The notes: generated from the sequence alone by a model not told the origin. 48,891 nucleotides of DNA from Candidatus Dadabacteria bacterium (GCA_028823955.1 JAPPFE010000032.1:1-48891); one strand, 5' to 3'. Counted from the first letter of the stretch, positions 24,346 through 33,677 are shown. Numbers and translations are program-made.

Positions 24346-25080
24346 TCAATAACCCAAAACGCTGTAGTCGCCGTTCACGATCAGACGAATGGAGACGTAG
24401 AGTCCCAGTAGCGCGAAAAGCACCCATGGAGAATTCATCCCCCAGATGTAGATGTACATATCCCATCGGCTGATTCGGGTTTGTCGATTGGCCGAGAAGA
24501 AACTGACCCAATAAACTGAGGTCATGTACGTCAACTGCCAGAACAGTATCACTCCGACGATTCCCGCGACGGGAGCGGGCAAGATATCGAAGGTGAAGGC
24601 GGCGTAGAGAATCAACGTCGGGATCGGGATCACAAAGCCGTTGGCAATATCCACGCTGTAACCGTAGGTGCGCCGGTCTGCGTAGGAACCGTCGAACTGG
24701 GAATACGTCGCCCAGACATCCGCCCATACCGTCGGCGACAACACCCTCGTCAACGGAACCTTTGTGGTAAGGAATTCGGTGGACGGTTTTCGGCCCGTTT
24801 CCCGCCAGCGCTTGCGCCAATATTCGGCGCGCCGCTCGATATAGTCGCGTTTGAGGAACAGGCACACCTCCCAATAGCAGATCACCAGATTAATCGAAAG
24901 GAACAGAATCAACAGGGCATGAATAACGTTGAAATCCCCGCGGGTCCAGTAACGCGCGCCAATGCCCGCCAATGTCAGAATTGCGATAACCAGCACTGTG
25001 AACAATGCTACCGGAATTGCCAGCCTGACCCGGCGTGCATCGGGTTCGGAATGTGCTCGCTCGGTTCGATTTTCGGGCAT
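24346..25080 (-). CDS. Multi-pass membrane protein, possibly EXPERA/emopamil-binding-like
   Basis: The 244-residue product (ATG 25080, gagg 10 bases upstream; a GTG at 25182 would add 34 residues) has about five hydrophobic segments. They lie at roughly 15-35, 47-70, 130-155, 160-185 and 200-230. The pattern W-x-x-Y-x-x-x-D-x-x-Y before the third segment (ATYSQFDGSYADR), and GMNSPWVLFALLGLYVSIRLI at the end, recall EXPERA proteins such as sterol isomerase EBP. This is a weak similarity read by eye. Arginine is coded mostly by CGN, unlike the AGG/AGA-rich neighbours. With the MITE next to it, this suggests horizontal acquisition. It stands alone. Confidence 0.6.
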   Translation of the reverse strand: MPENRTERAHSEPDARRVRLAIPVALFTVLVIAILTLAGIGARYWTRGDFNVIHALLILFLSINLVICYWEVCLFLKRDYIERRAEYWRKRWRETGRKPSTEFLTTKVPLTRVLSPTVWADVWATYSQFDGSYADRRTYGYSVDIANGFVIPIPTLILYAAFTFDILPAPVAGIVGVILFWQLTYMTSVYWVSFFSANRQTRISRWDMYIYIWGMNSPWVLFALLGLYVSIRLIVNGDYSVLGY

Positions 25081-25329
25081 GTGTTCTGATCCTCGCAAAA
25101 AGTCCGGCGTTACGGCTCGCCGCATTGTACCCTTTGGAGCGTCCCATGTCTTGGACAAACGTGCTACGCTCCAGACGGACACTAATTATATCCAATAGTC
25201 AAAAGAATTTGATTTCCCTGCTGAAAAGTGTCCATCCAGTGCCGACTACAGTCCTTTTCCAAATAAAAATTTTGTCGAAATTATCTCGCAAGAAACAGTG
25301 TTGCTTGAAGTCGGCGGTTTTCAGATTTT

Positions 25330-26115
25330 TCAGAGATGATTAAGGGGTCCGTGGCCCTTCCCGATTTTAAGAGAATTTCTTATCGCCTCCGTCACAAAGG
25401 CTTTCGAATTCTCAAGGGAAACCGGAAGAGACATTCCCTTTGCCAGAAAAGCGCACACGGCCGCCGAAAAGGTGCAGCCGGTTCCGTGGGTGTTCTTCGT
25501 TTCTATTCTCTCGCTAACCAGTTCTTCAAATGTCTCCCCGTCGAAAAAAAGATCTACCGCCGGGTGATCTTTTGCGAGATGCCCCCCTTTTACAAGAACC
25601 GCCTTCGCTCCAAGCAAGTGGATCTTCTCGGCTGCGGTCTTCATATCGCTTATGCCGCCTATGCTAACAGAACTCAGTATTTCTGCCTCGGGTATGTTCG
25701 GAGTCACTATGAGCGCCCTTGGGAGAATCTCCTTTTTTAGGAGCCCCGTTGAGTCTTTTAAAAGAGCGGCCCCGCCTTTTGAACTCATCACGGGGTCGAC
25801 AACCAGCTTTTCAATTCCATAGAGGTCTATTTTTTCCGCCACGGTCTCAATGATTTTTTCATTGGAAAGCATCCCCAGCTTCGCCGCGTCGCAGCCTATA
25901 TCGCTCATCACGGCGTCAAACTGCAGTCCCACGAACTGCTCGGGAAGGTCATGAATCGCGCTTACCTCCAGCGTGTTCTGGGCGGTAACGGAGGTGAGCA
26001 CGGAAAGTCCGTACACCCCCAAGGCGGTAAAAGTCTTAAGGTCGGCCTGGATCCCTGCCCCTCCTCCTGAATCGGACCCGGCAACGGTAAGCGCTCTTGG
26101 GATTTTTTCCGCCAC
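25330..26115 (-). CDS. thiD: Hydroxymethylpyrimidine/phosphomethylpyrimidine kinase
   Basis: ThiD phosphorylates HMP and HMP-phosphate to HMP-PP for thiamine synthesis. The 261-residue ribokinase-like protein starts with the HMP-binding [38 protein letters not shown]. It has [28 protein letters not shown] and the catalytic anion-hole motif [20 protein letters not shown]. No ThiE fusion is present and no other thiamine genes are adjacent. No TPP riboswitch is recognisable in the short upstream region (26116-26241), which instead holds the left end of a TnpB element. Confidence 0.96.
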   Translation of the reverse strand: MAEKIPRALTVAGSDSGGGAGIQADLKTFTALGVYGLSVLTSVTAQNTLEVSAIHDLPEQFVGLQFDAVMSDIGCDAAKLGMLSNEKIIETVAEKIDLYGIEKLVVDPVMSSKGGAALLKDSTGLLKKEILPRALIVTPNIPEAEILSSVSIGGISDMKTAAEKIHLLGAKAVLVKGGHLAKDHPAVDLFFDGETFEELVSERIETKNTHGTGCTFSAAVCAFLAKGMSLPVSLENSKAFVTEAIRNSLKIGKGHGPLNHL

Positions 26116-26241
26116 GTAAAAATTCTACAAATTCACCTGTTTTTTTACAAACCCGGACAAGGGCTTCTCCGCCGGGAGGGGTGCGGGAATTGAAAAAGGA
26201 ATCATATATGAACCTGTCATAATTAGGTATACTATACTGCA

Positions 26242-27465
26242 ATGACTAAAGAAATGCGCACAGTAGAGTTTGTAGTTCTGCCTGCTACGAAGGCTAAGGC
26301 AAGGAAGATGTTCCAGATTGCGGGAGCCTGCCGGTACATCTGGAACCATTTCAGGGAGAAAAACCTTGCCGATTACCAGGCGTTCAGAAACGGCAAGGGG
26401 CAGCGACCGCAGACCAGTTATTTCTCTCTTGGCGTGGAGTTCACCAGATTAAGGCATGAGACGGAGTGGATGCTGGAACTTCCCGCCAATCCAATCAAGC
26501 ATACCCTCAAGTATTTTGCTGACGCGATGAAAGAGGCGATGGCTGGCAAAAGGGGGTTCCCGAAGCCGAGAAGCAGAAAGAGAACCGCTCCCGGTTTCAC
26601 GCTTCCCAGTCCCGGACAGTTCAGGATAGAGAAGCACGACAGAAAGTACAGCCTGCTTCGCATTCAGGGTGTGGGATGGATAAAGATTACCCGCAGGGGA
26701 GGCAACATCTGGGAGAACGGTACACCGAAACAGGCAGTGCTTCGCCATGACGGGCACAGGTGGCGTGCCTTTGTCTTCTATGAAGTTGAGGTGGAAGAAA
26801 AAATGGACGATGGCGAGGTTCTCGGAGTTGACATGAACGCACGCCAGATTGCCACCTCGGATGGACATTTTTATTTCCTGCCTGATTTAAAGAAGAAAGA
26901 AGCGAGGCGGAAGCGGTATCAGCGAAGAATGGCAAGGCAAATAAAGGGGTCTAACAGGAGAAAAGACACGAAAAAGAAGCTTGCGAAGGTAAGCAGAGAG
27001 ATAGCCAATATACGCAAAAACTGGATTCATCAAACTACGAAAGAAATTGCCGGGAAATGCGGAACGATAGTTGTGGAAGATCTCAATGTAAAGAACATGA
27101 CGGCTTCCGCAAAGGGTACGGTAGAGAATCCTGGAAAGAAAGTAAAGCAGAAGGCGGGACTTAACAGAGCAATGCTTGATACCGCCTTGGGGGAAATAAG
27201 AAGGAATCTTGAGTACAAGTGCGGGAGGCTGGTGGAAGTAAATCCCGCATACACGAGTCGGACGTGTTCGCGCTGCGGACACGCAGAAAAAGAGAACCGT
27301 AAAACCCAAGCGCGGTTCCTATGTGCGAGTTGCGGGTTTGCGTCCAATGCGGACACGAACGCCGCGATAAACATAAGGCGTCTGGGAATGGCGCGACTGC
27401 ACGGGGAGGACATTGCGTTGGCAAATCCCGCGAACCGTGAAATTGATACGAGACTACCTTTCTGA
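26242..27465 (+). CDS. tnpB: TnpB RNA-guided nuclease, solitary IS605/IS1341-type element
   Basis: The 407-residue protein has the TnpB layout: an N-terminal helical/wedge part (IAGACRYIWNHF) and a split RuvC nuclease. The RuvC residues are Asp 197 (GVDMNARQIATSDG), Glu about 279 (VVEDLNVKNM) and Asp about 369 (NADTNAAINIRR). Between the last two lies a zinc ribbon CSRCGH...CASCGF. All key residues are intact, so the protein should be active. No tnpA transposase is nearby, so it is a non-autonomous element. TnpB enzymes cut DNA next to a short target-adjacent motif using an omega-RNA encoded at the 3' end of the element. The gene sits between thiD and DUF35. Confidence 0.95.
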   Translation: MTKEMRTVEFVVLPATKAKARKMFQIAGACRYIWNHFREKNLADYQAFRNGKGQRPQTSYFSLGVEFTRLRHETEWMLELPANPIKHTLKYFADAMKEAMAGKRGFPKPRSRKRTAPGFTLPSPGQFRIEKHDRKYSLLRIQGVGWIKITRRGGNIWENGTPKQAVLRHDGHRWRAFVFYEVEVEEKMDDGEVLGVDMNARQIATSDGHFYFLPDLKKKEARRKRYQRRMARQIKGSNRRKDTKKKLAKVSREIANIRKNWIHQTTKEIAGKCGTIVVEDLNVKNMTASAKGTVENPGKKVKQKAGLNRAMLDTALGEIRRNLEYKCGRLVEVNPAYTSRTCSRCGHAEKENRKTQARFLCASCGFASNADTNAAINIRRLGMARLHGEDIALANPANREIDTRLPF

Positions 27466-27479
27466 TGGTAGAATCGTAT
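27446..27479 (+). mobile_element. Right-end hairpin of the TnpB element (probable end of the omega-RNA)
   Basis: atacga (27446-27451) pairs with tcgtat (27474-27479), and inside ctacc (27454-27458) pairs with ggtag (27467-27471), overlapping the tnpB stop codon. IS200/IS605 elements end in such subterminal hairpins, and the guide RNA runs through this area into flanking DNA. At the left end gtatactatac lies just before the start codon. Confidence 0.55.
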
Positions 27480-27489
27480 ATAATTTCCA

Positions 27490-27543
27490 TTGAAAACTGT
27501 TTTCAGTTGTATATAATTCCCCTTCACGCTAAACGATCGTTTA
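27490..27543 (+). promoter_or_regulatory. Promoter and palindromic operator of the DUF35 gene
   Basis: ttgaaa (27490-27495) and tataat (27512-27517) are 16 bp apart. Downstream, taaacgatcgttta (27530-27543) is a perfect 14-bp palindrome that abuts the ribosome site aaggag. Its shape is like operators of TetR-type repressors. No such regulator gene lies in the window. Confidence 0.55.
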
Positions 27544-27556
27544 AGGAGAGAGAGTC

Positions 27557-27964
27557 ATGAGCGAAGATATTTTCAGACCGGATTTGTTTACAACCGACGA
27601 TGAGGGCAGAGTGAGGCTGATTGCGGGTTACTGCAAGGAATCCGACAACTGGACCTTTCCTAGGTACCTTGCGGACCCAGTGAGTTTTTCAGATGACGTG
27701 GAAGAGAGACTTCTCAGCCCAACAGGCGTTCTGCATTCCTTTACAGTCGTGAGAAGGAGCATGCCGGAATTCACGGTGCCCTATGTTCTAGCTCTTGTTG
27801 ATTTTCCGGAAGGCGTGAGGGTCATGGCGCAGGTTGAAACCGAAGATCCCGATTCTCTTGAGTTCGGAGAGGAGATGGGCGTTACGGTCGGGGTGATAAA
27901 GAAAGCGCCAGACGGAACGGATATCAGTTCCTACAAATTTATCCCGGTAAGGGAGAGCTCCTGA
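27557..27964 (+). CDS. DUF35 OB-fold protein (acyl-CoA-associated type)
   Basis: The 135-residue protein has the DUF35 pattern: an N-terminal segment where most members carry a zinc ribbon, then an OB fold (LLSPTGVLHSFTVVRRSM..., PYVLALVDFPEGVRVMAQV, GEEMGVTVGVIK). Here the ribbon is degenerate: only one cysteine remains (AGYCKESDNWTFPRYLADP), so it should not bind zinc. DUF35 proteins usually act beside thiolases or hydratases in acyl-CoA, sterol side-chain or mevalonate metabolism. No thiolase is adjacent, but two acyl-CoA ligases are encoded 6-9 kb away. It has its own promoter with a palindromic operator and a strong ribosome site. Confidence 0.8.
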   Translation: MSEDIFRPDLFTTDDEGRVRLIAGYCKESDNWTFPRYLADPVSFSDDVEERLLSPTGVLHSFTVVRRSMPEFTVPYVLALVDFPEGVRVMAQVETEDPDSLEFGEEMGVTVGVIKKAPDGTDISSYKFIPVRESS

Positions 27965-29326
27965 TCAGCCGATCTCATTGATCGTTTCTTTAAGGGTTTT
28001 TTCCACGGTCCCCCTTATTTCCGCGAGCCTTGATTCCGTCTGAGCTTCAAAACGAAGCACCAGGGCTGGCTGGGTGTTGGATGCCCGGAGAAGGCCCCAT
28101 CCGTCTGGATACTCAACCCTGACTCCATCTATGTCGATCACTTCATTTTGCTCCCCGAGTTTTTTCTTTACCGCTTCCGTTACCTGAAACTTGATTTCAT
28201 CGGGACAATCTACTCTTATCTCTGGGGTTGCGAAGGTTTTAGGTAGCCCTGTAAGCAGTTCCGAGGCCTTCTTTCCTGTTTTTGAGAGGATTTCAAGAAA
28301 CCGAAGTCCTGCGTAAAGAGCGTCGTCGTATCCGAAAAACCTGTTTTTAAAGAAGATGTGGCCGCTCATCTCTCCACCGAGTTCGGCGCCTTCCTTTTTC
28401 ATCTTGTCCTTGATTACCGAGTGGCCGGTTTTCCACATGATGGGATTCCCGCCGGCTTCCCGTATCTTGGAGAAAAGGTTTCCCGAACACTTAACGTCCC
28501 CTATTATGGTCGCTCCCGGGTTCGTTTCGAGAAGGTCGAGCGAATAGACAAGGAGCAGCATGTCTCCGCTCATTGAGTTTCCCCGCTCATCGACGATTCC
28601 TATCCTGTCTGCGTCCCCGTCAAACGCCAAGCCCACATCGAGGCCGGCTTCCACGATCTTTTTCTTTATGTCGGAGAGATTCTCCTCGACCGTGGGATCG
28701 GGGTGGTGGTTCGGAAAATCCCCGTCAGGGTCCATGTATAGCTCATGAACTTCGCAGCCGAATCTCCTGAGTATCTGCGGGCAGGTCACTCCTGCGGTTC
28801 CGTTGCCGCCGTCGGCCGCGACTTTTATCCCCGGTTCTATATGAAGATTCTGCTCGAAAAACTCAAGGTAGCTCTCAATTATGTCTGTCTGTTTCTTTCC
28901 GCCCCTCCCCGTTTTGAACCTTCCCTCTTCGACCGATTTTCTTATTTTCTGTATGCCTTCGCCGAAAAGGGAGTTCTGGCCGACGCACATTTTAAGCCCG
29001 TTGTACTCGGAGGGATTGTGGCTGGCGGTCACCATCACCCCGCCATCAACGCCTGAGGTGAAGGTGGAGAAATAAACCATCGGGGTCGTTACCATTCCTA
29101 TGTCGACCACACTAACGCCGGTTGAGGTTATTCCTTCGCAGAGTGCGTCCCGGAAAGCCAGGGAAGACTTCCTGCAGTCGTATCCAACGGAAACCTCCGA
29201 TCCCCCGTCCTCGGCCACCATGGTTCCGTAGGCTTTTCCGATTCTCTCGACGACCTCTTCTGTGATGCTCTCTCCCGCTATGCCCCTTATGTCGTATTCT
29301 CTGAATATAGCTTTGTCAGGAATCAA
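27965..29326 (-). CDS. Phosphomannomutase/phosphoglucomutase
   Basis: This 453-residue alpha-D-phosphohexomutase starts at TTG (MIPDKAIFREYDIRGI) behind aaggag, with no nearby ATG. The catalytic phosphoserine loop is VTASHNPSEYNGLKM. The magnesium loop is FDGDADRIG. The sugar-binding loop is GGEMSGHIFF, and the phosphate-binding loop near the C-terminus is RASNTQPALVLRFEA. The order and length match the PMM/PGM (AlgC/ManB) type, which interconverts mannose or glucose 6- and 1-phosphates for cell-surface sugars. The gene converges with DUF35 (0 bp gap) and diverges from trpE. Confidence 0.93.
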   Translation of the reverse strand: MIPDKAIFREYDIRGIAGESITEEVVERIGKAYGTMVAEDGGSEVSVGYDCRKSSLAFRDALCEGITSTGVSVVDIGMVTTPMVYFSTFTSGVDGGVMVTASHNPSEYNGLKMCVGQNSLFGEGIQKIRKSVEEGRFKTGRGGKKQTDIIESYLEFFEQNLHIEPGIKVAADGGNGTAGVTCPQILRRFGCEVHELYMDPDGDFPNHHPDPTVEENLSDIKKKIVEAGLDVGLAFDGDADRIGIVDERGNSMSGDMLLLVYSLDLLETNPGATIIGDVKCSGNLFSKIREAGGNPIMWKTGHSVIKDKMKKEGAELGGEMSGHIFFKNRFFGYDDALYAGLRFLEILSKTGKKASELLTGLPKTFATPEIRVDCPDEIKFQVTEAVKKKLGEQNEVIDIDGVRVEYPDGWGLLRASNTQPALVLRFEAQTESRLAEIRGTVEKTLKETINEIG

Positions 29327-29433
29327 CGTTAACGTGCTCCTTTATTTTTTAAGCCCTTAATTATAATGTCCCCGGGGATTTATAAAAGGCGTTCTTCTTG
29401 ACTTTAGTTTTTCGAGTCTTATCATTTCCTTCC

Positions 29434-30921
29434 ATGGTTTCACCCCCCTACGAACAGTTCCTAGAGAACCTCGAACACGGGAATCTCGTACCCGTGTGGG
29501 AGGAGGTTCTGGCCGATTACGACACTCCGGTTTCGGTTTTCAGGAAGATAGACTCGCCCGGTTACTCCTTTCTGTTCGAAAGCGTGGAGGGTGGAGACAA
29601 GTGGGCGCGCTACAGCTTTCTGGGCACGGAACCCTCGGTGGTATTCCGCTCGAAGGGCCAAATCATCGAGATAATGTACTCGGACGGGGAAACCGAAACG
29701 TTCACGGGCGACCCGATTCTGGCGTTGCGGGACCTGCTTTCACGATACAGGCCGGTTTCTTCGAAGGAGCTTCCGAGATTTCACGGTGGGGCGGTCGGTT
29801 ACTTCGGTTACGACATAATCAGATTTATAGAGGATATTCCCGATACCTCTCCTGATGAGCTAAAGGTCTGGGACTCCGTTTACATGGTAATGGATACCGT
29901 TTTGGCATTTGATAACGTTACGAGCAAGATAAAGATCATCTCAAATGCCTATGTTCCCGACGTTAAAAATGCGAGGGAGGAGTACGAAAAGTCCCTTGCG
30001 AAAATAGCCGAGCTCAAAAGCAAGCTTAGAAATTCGCTTAGCGAAAAGTTTACCAACGGTATTCCTCAAGATGTTGGCGAGGAAGAATTCAAGATCGAAT
30101 CCAATTTCGAACCCGCACACTTCAAAGATGCGGTTCTCAGGACCAAGGAGTACATAAAATCAGGGGACATAATACAGGCAGTGATTTCCCAGAGATGGAC
30201 GACGGACCTGAGGGTCGATCCTTTCGATCTCTACAGGGCGCTCAGGATACTAAACCCTTCTCCGTACATGTTTTTTCTGAGGATGGGTGATGAGATACTC
30301 ACCGGATCTTCTCCGGAGGTGATGGTGAGGGTCGAGGGGGAAAGAATCTCTAGCCGTCCGATAGCCGGAACGCGGCCGAGAGGAAAAACCGTCTCCGAGG
30401 ACGAAGGCCTCGCGACCGAACTCATTGCGGATCCCAAGGAGAGGGCCGAGCACATAATGCTCGTTGATCTCGCGAGAAACGATCTGGGAAGAGTTTCCAA
30501 CACGGGCTCGGTCAAAGTGGACGATTTCATGATCGTGGAGAGATATTCCCACGTGATGCATATAGTTTCGAACGTGACGGCCCTGATTGCCGAGGGAGCG
30601 GATGCCTTTGACGTCATAAAGGCGACTTTTCCCGCAGGCACTCTTTCCGGAGCGCCGAAGGTAAGGGCAATGGAGATAATCGAGGAAACCGAGCCGACGA
30701 CTAGAGGGGCATACGGGGGATGCGTCTGCTACTTCAGTTTTTCGGGCAACATGGACAGTTGCATAACCATAAGAACGTTTGTGATAAAAGACGGCAAAAT
30801 CTACATACAGGCGGGGGCCGGCATAGTGGCAGATTCGGATCCCGAAACCGAGTACCAGGAAACGGTTAACAAGGTAAAAGCCTTGGTGAAATCGGTTGAG
30901 CTCGCGGAGGACGGACTCTGA
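29434..30921 (+). CDS. trpE: Anthranilate synthase component I
   Basis: TrpE makes anthranilate from chorismate with ammonia from TrpG. I place the start at ATG 29434 ([21 protein letters not shown], the normal family start). TTG 29398 adds 12 residues but has a slightly better upstream aaagg. The feedback region [19 protein letters not shown] keeps the LLES-like motif that binds tryptophan. The chorismate-binding core has [29 protein letters not shown] and [18 protein letters not shown]. Length (495 residues) is normal. It overlaps trpG by one base. The remaining trp genes are not here. Confidence 0.95.
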   Translation: MVSPPYEQFLENLEHGNLVPVWEEVLADYDTPVSVFRKIDSPGYSFLFESVEGGDKWARYSFLGTEPSVVFRSKGQIIEIMYSDGETETFTGDPILALRDLLSRYRPVSSKELPRFHGGAVGYFGYDIIRFIEDIPDTSPDELKVWDSVYMVMDTVLAFDNVTSKIKIISNAYVPDVKNAREEYEKSLAKIAELKSKLRNSLSEKFTNGIPQDVGEEEFKIESNFEPAHFKDAVLRTKEYIKSGDIIQAVISQRWTTDLRVDPFDLYRALRILNPSPYMFFLRMGDEILTGSSPEVMVRVEGERISSRPIAGTRPRGKTVSEDEGLATELIADPKERAEHIMLVDLARNDLGRVSNTGSVKVDDFMIVERYSHVMHIVSNVTALIAEGADAFDVIKATFPAGTLSGAPKVRAMEIIEETEPTTRGAYGGCVCYFSFSGNMDSCITIRTFVIKDGKIYIQAGAGIVADSDPETEYQETVNKVKALVKSVELAEDGL

Positions 30922-31511
30922 TGACCGAGAGCAAAAGGAAAATGATTCTGATGATTGATAATTACGATTCCTTTACCTACAACTTGGTCCACTACCTGGG
31001 GGAACTCGGTCAGCAGATCGAGGTGAGAAGAAACGACAGTCTTGATTTCGGTTTCGTGGATGATCTTGACCCCGACATAATCGTAATCTCTCCCGGGCCC
31101 TGCACTCCCAAAGAGGCTGGGATTTCGGTCGACATAATAAAAAGGTATGTCGGGGAAAAACCCATTCTCGGTGTCTGCCTGGGTCACCAAGCGGTGGGCT
31201 ATGCGTACGGGGCGAACATAGTCCGGGCAGAGAGGCTTCTGCACGGAAAAACTTCCCCGATCCTCCACGACGGAAAAACCATCTATAAGGATCTTCCGAA
31301 TCCCTTTGAAGCTACGAGATACCATTCACTTCTGGTGGAAGAGGCATCCCTTCCGTCCGACTTCGAAATTTCCGCTTGGACCAAGGAGGGTGAAATCATG
31401 GGGATAAGGCACAGGGAACTTCCCGTTGAGGGCGTTCAGTTTCACCCCGAGTCCATCCTTACGGAGTGCGGGAAGGATCTTCTAAGAAACTTTATCGACT
31501 GCTATGGGTAA
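30921..31511 (+). CDS. trpG: Anthranilate/aminodeoxychorismate synthase glutamine amidotransferase
   Basis: This class I glutamine amidotransferase has 196 residues. [19 protein letters not shown] is at the N-terminus, the catalytic cysteine is in [14 protein letters not shown], and the His-Glu pair is in VQFHPESIL. It supplies ammonia to TrpE. In organisms with one such subunit it also serves PabB, so the folate genes at 22-24 kb may depend on it. The start overlaps the trpE stop (ATG at 30921). An internal ATG ([10 protein letters not shown]) is an alternative. A strong terminator follows at once, ending a two-gene operon. Confidence 0.95.
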   Translation: MTESKRKMILMIDNYDSFTYNLVHYLGELGQQIEVRRNDSLDFGFVDDLDPDIIVISPGPCTPKEAGISVDIIKRYVGEKPILGVCLGHQAVGYAYGANIVRAERLLHGKTSPILHDGKTIYKDLPNPFEATRYHSLLVEEASLPSDFEISAWTKEGEIMGIRHRELPVEGVQFHPESILTECGKDLLRNFIDCYG

Positions 31512-31538
31512 AGCCGATACGGCTTTCCCGTTTTTTTT
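31506..31538 (+). terminator. Rho-independent terminator of trpEG
   Basis: gggtaaagccg-ata-cggctttccc forms a stem of about 10 bp with a bulge, starting inside the last trpG codons and followed by g and eight T (31531-31538). Confidence 0.85.
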
Positions 31539-31781
31539 CCTGCTTGAGAAGCCCTTTCGACTTATTAACATATTTAGAGCATAGGACAGCATTTTGACCA
31601 GCTTTTTCCCCAAATGCGGTCCCGAACCGAAAAAGCGGTTTACGGTCTGTTTTTACTTGCCCACGTTTCAGCGTGAGCGCAAAGTTCCGAAGGAGTTAAG
31701 TCTGTTAAGCCATGTCTGAGTTGGTTAAACAAAGAGAAGTTTTAAGAGAGCAGGATTCGAGTCCGTTTCGCAGGAGGTCAG

Positions 31782-33557
31782 ATGGGCCTTCTGGTTGAAG
31801 CTTTCATTTTTCTGCTGGCAACGATTGTCGTTGTTCCTGTCTGCCGTAAGTTCGGATTGAGCAGCGTGCTTGGGTATCTGCTTGTTGGATTGCTGATCGG
31901 TCCAGGCGTGTTCGGGCTTGTGGGCAATGCAACGGAAGTTCTGCACTTCGCTGAGTTCGGAATCGTTTTGTTGATGTTTCTCATCGGTCTCGAACTTCGT
32001 CCGCATCGTCTCTGGACCATGCGGAGATTTCTCTTCGGGCTGGGTATAACCCAGATCCTTATCACTTCAGTCGTGATTGCGGTGTTCTGCTTCATGTTGC
32101 TGGGGATGGGAACGCCTGCGTCAATGCTGATCGGGTTCTCTCTTGCTCTTTCAAGCACGGCATTTGTCGTGCAGTGGCTCGGGGAGCACAAGGAATTCAA
32201 CAGGCCCCATGGACGTGCGGCTTTCGGCACGCTGCTTATGCAGGATGTTGCCGTTATCCCCGCAATAGCCTTAATAGGCATCTTGTCTTCTAAGCCCGGG
32301 GATTCGGTGTCGTTGAACTTACTGCTTCTTGTCGCTGTTGTGGGTGGATTCGTGGCTGCTCGGTTTACGCTTCGCCCCGCCCTGCGTTTTGTTGCCTCCA
32401 CGGGAATCCATGAACTTTTCACGGCCGCCGCGCTTACGCTTGTGACAGGTGCCGCCTTGGCGATGCACAGCATCGGTTTTTCAATGGGGCTCGGGGCTTT
32501 CGTGGCGGGCGTTATGGTTGCCGATTCTGAGTATCGCCACCAGCTTGAAGCGGACGTAATGCCCTTTAAGGGGCTGCTTGTGGGTCTTTTCTTCATTGCG
32601 GTCGGCATGTCGGCCAACTTGGGTTTGTTGATCAGCAAGCCGCTTTTGATCGTCGGGCTGACTGCGGTTCTCATGGTCGTAAAATCGCTCGTTATATACC
32701 CGCTTGCCAGATTGCAGGGTCTTAAGCACGATGAAGCGGTACGGACGGGACTTGTGCTTTCCCAGGGCGGGGAGTTTGCCTTTATCCTGTTTACCATAGG
32801 CATTTCGGCGCAGCTTGTAGATCAATTCGTTGTCGATATTGCCGTTTTGGTGGTGACGTTGTCGATGGCGGCAACACCTTTTCTTGTTGGACTCGGTTCC
32901 CGGTTCGGTGCCGAAAAGGACAGCGCACCTGAGCCGTTAGAGGAAACCCATGGATCGCAAAATTCCGTTATCATCGTAGGTTTTGGTCCGTTCGGCCAGA
33001 CCGTAGCCCGAATACTGACCATACTTGAAATTCCATTCACGGTGATTGAACTCGATCCCAAGAGGGTTGACTTCGTTCGTCAGTTTGCAAGCGAAACATA
33101 CTATGGCAACGCATCGAGCCTGCGGGTTCTGCTATCCGCTCATATTGACCGAGCTCCTGCGATCGTCGTGGCGATTGACGATGTCGAATCGTCTATGAAA
33201 ATAGTCAGCCAGGTATCTAACTCCTTTCCGAACCTTAAAATCATGGCGCGTGCTAGGAATCGTTTTCACGAAATAAAGCTCCGCGAGCTTGGAGTGACCT
33301 CCGTGATTCGCGAGACTCTGCTTTCAAGCCTTGCTCTTTCAACCCAACTGCTTGAGCATCTGGGGTTACCCCAGTCCGATGCGGCGGAGATAATTCAGGC
33401 TTTTCGGGAACACGATGCCCAAGCTCTGGATAATCAGATGGCGGTTTACCACGATAAAACAGGGTTTCCTGAAGATGTGTTTGATACGACGCAGGAACTA
33501 AAGGAGTTGTTCAAGGAAGACAAAAAAACCAGTCTCCGCGTCGAAAAGAAAACATGA
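31782..33557 (+). CDS. Kef/CPA2-type monovalent cation:proton antiporter with RCK domain
   Basis: The 591-residue protein has an N-terminal CPA2 transporter domain with about 12 hydrophobic segments. It includes LLVGLLIGPGVFGLV, FLIGLELRPHRLW and FSLALSSTAFVVQWL. From about residue 394 follows a cytoplasmic TrkA-N/RCK nucleotide-binding domain (NSVIIVGFGPFGQTVARIL, FTVIELDPKRVDFVR). It should exchange K+ or Na+ for protons under NAD(H)- or adduct-dependent control, as in KefB/KefC. The Kef-specific gating cannot be confirmed. The ribosome site caggagg is well placed. It is a single-gene unit between trpG and the first acyl-CoA ligase. Confidence 0.9.
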   Translation: MGLLVEAFIFLLATIVVVPVCRKFGLSSVLGYLLVGLLIGPGVFGLVGNATEVLHFAEFGIVLLMFLIGLELRPHRLWTMRRFLFGLGITQILITSVVIAVFCFMLLGMGTPASMLIGFSLALSSTAFVVQWLGEHKEFNRPHGRAAFGTLLMQDVAVIPAIALIGILSSKPGDSVSLNLLLLVAVVGGFVAARFTLRPALRFVASTGIHELFTAAALTLVTGAALAMHSIGFSMGLGAFVAGVMVADSEYRHQLEADVMPFKGLLVGLFFIAVGMSANLGLLISKPLLIVGLTAVLMVVKSLVIYPLARLQGLKHDEAVRTGLVLSQGGEFAFILFTIGISAQLVDQFVVDIAVLVVTLSMAATPFLVGLGSRFGAEKDSAPEPLEETHGSQNSVIIVGFGPFGQTVARILTILEIPFTVIELDPKRVDFVRQFASETYYGNASSLRVLLSAHIDRAPAIVVAIDDVESSMKIVSQVSNSFPNLKIMARARNRFHEIKLRELGVTSVIRETLLSSLALSTQLLEHLGLPQSDAAEIIQAFREHDAQALDNQMAVYHDKTGFPEDVFDTTQELKELFKEDKKTSLRVEKKT

Positions 33558-33636
33558 TAAGTCTTTTTCCCGGACCTGTTTATGTTGGCCGATTCAGGCT
33601 ATTTTAATTGAAGAAATAGTGTTTGCTAGTAAGGCC

Positions 33637-33677
33637 TTTTGTACAATTTGAAAACGGTATTTTCAAACTGTGCAAAA
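33637..33677. repeat. Long imperfect palindrome upstream of the first acyl-CoA ligase
   Basis: An 18-bp arm (33637-33654) pairs with 33660-33677 around the loop cggta, with one G-T pair and one mismatch. The inner part is tttgaaaa...ttttcaaa. No T-run follows. It may be the end of the kef transcript, an operator for the downstream gene, or a REP-like unit. Confidence 0.6.

Noticed and set aside
26116-26241. TPP riboswitch upstream of thiD
   Set aside because: The conserved CTGAGA and ACCTGATC elements are not present on the minus strand.
31745-31770. ggattcgagtcc resembling a tRNA T-arm
   Set aside because: The five-base stem around the loop does not pair and no anticodon or acceptor arms can be folded nearby.
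31778-32803. Long open frame (341 codons) on the minus strand opposite the Kef-type antiporter
   Set aside because: The sequence is Ser/Thr/Pro/Ala-rich without any family pattern, and the plus strand encodes a clear transporter; it is a shadow frame.
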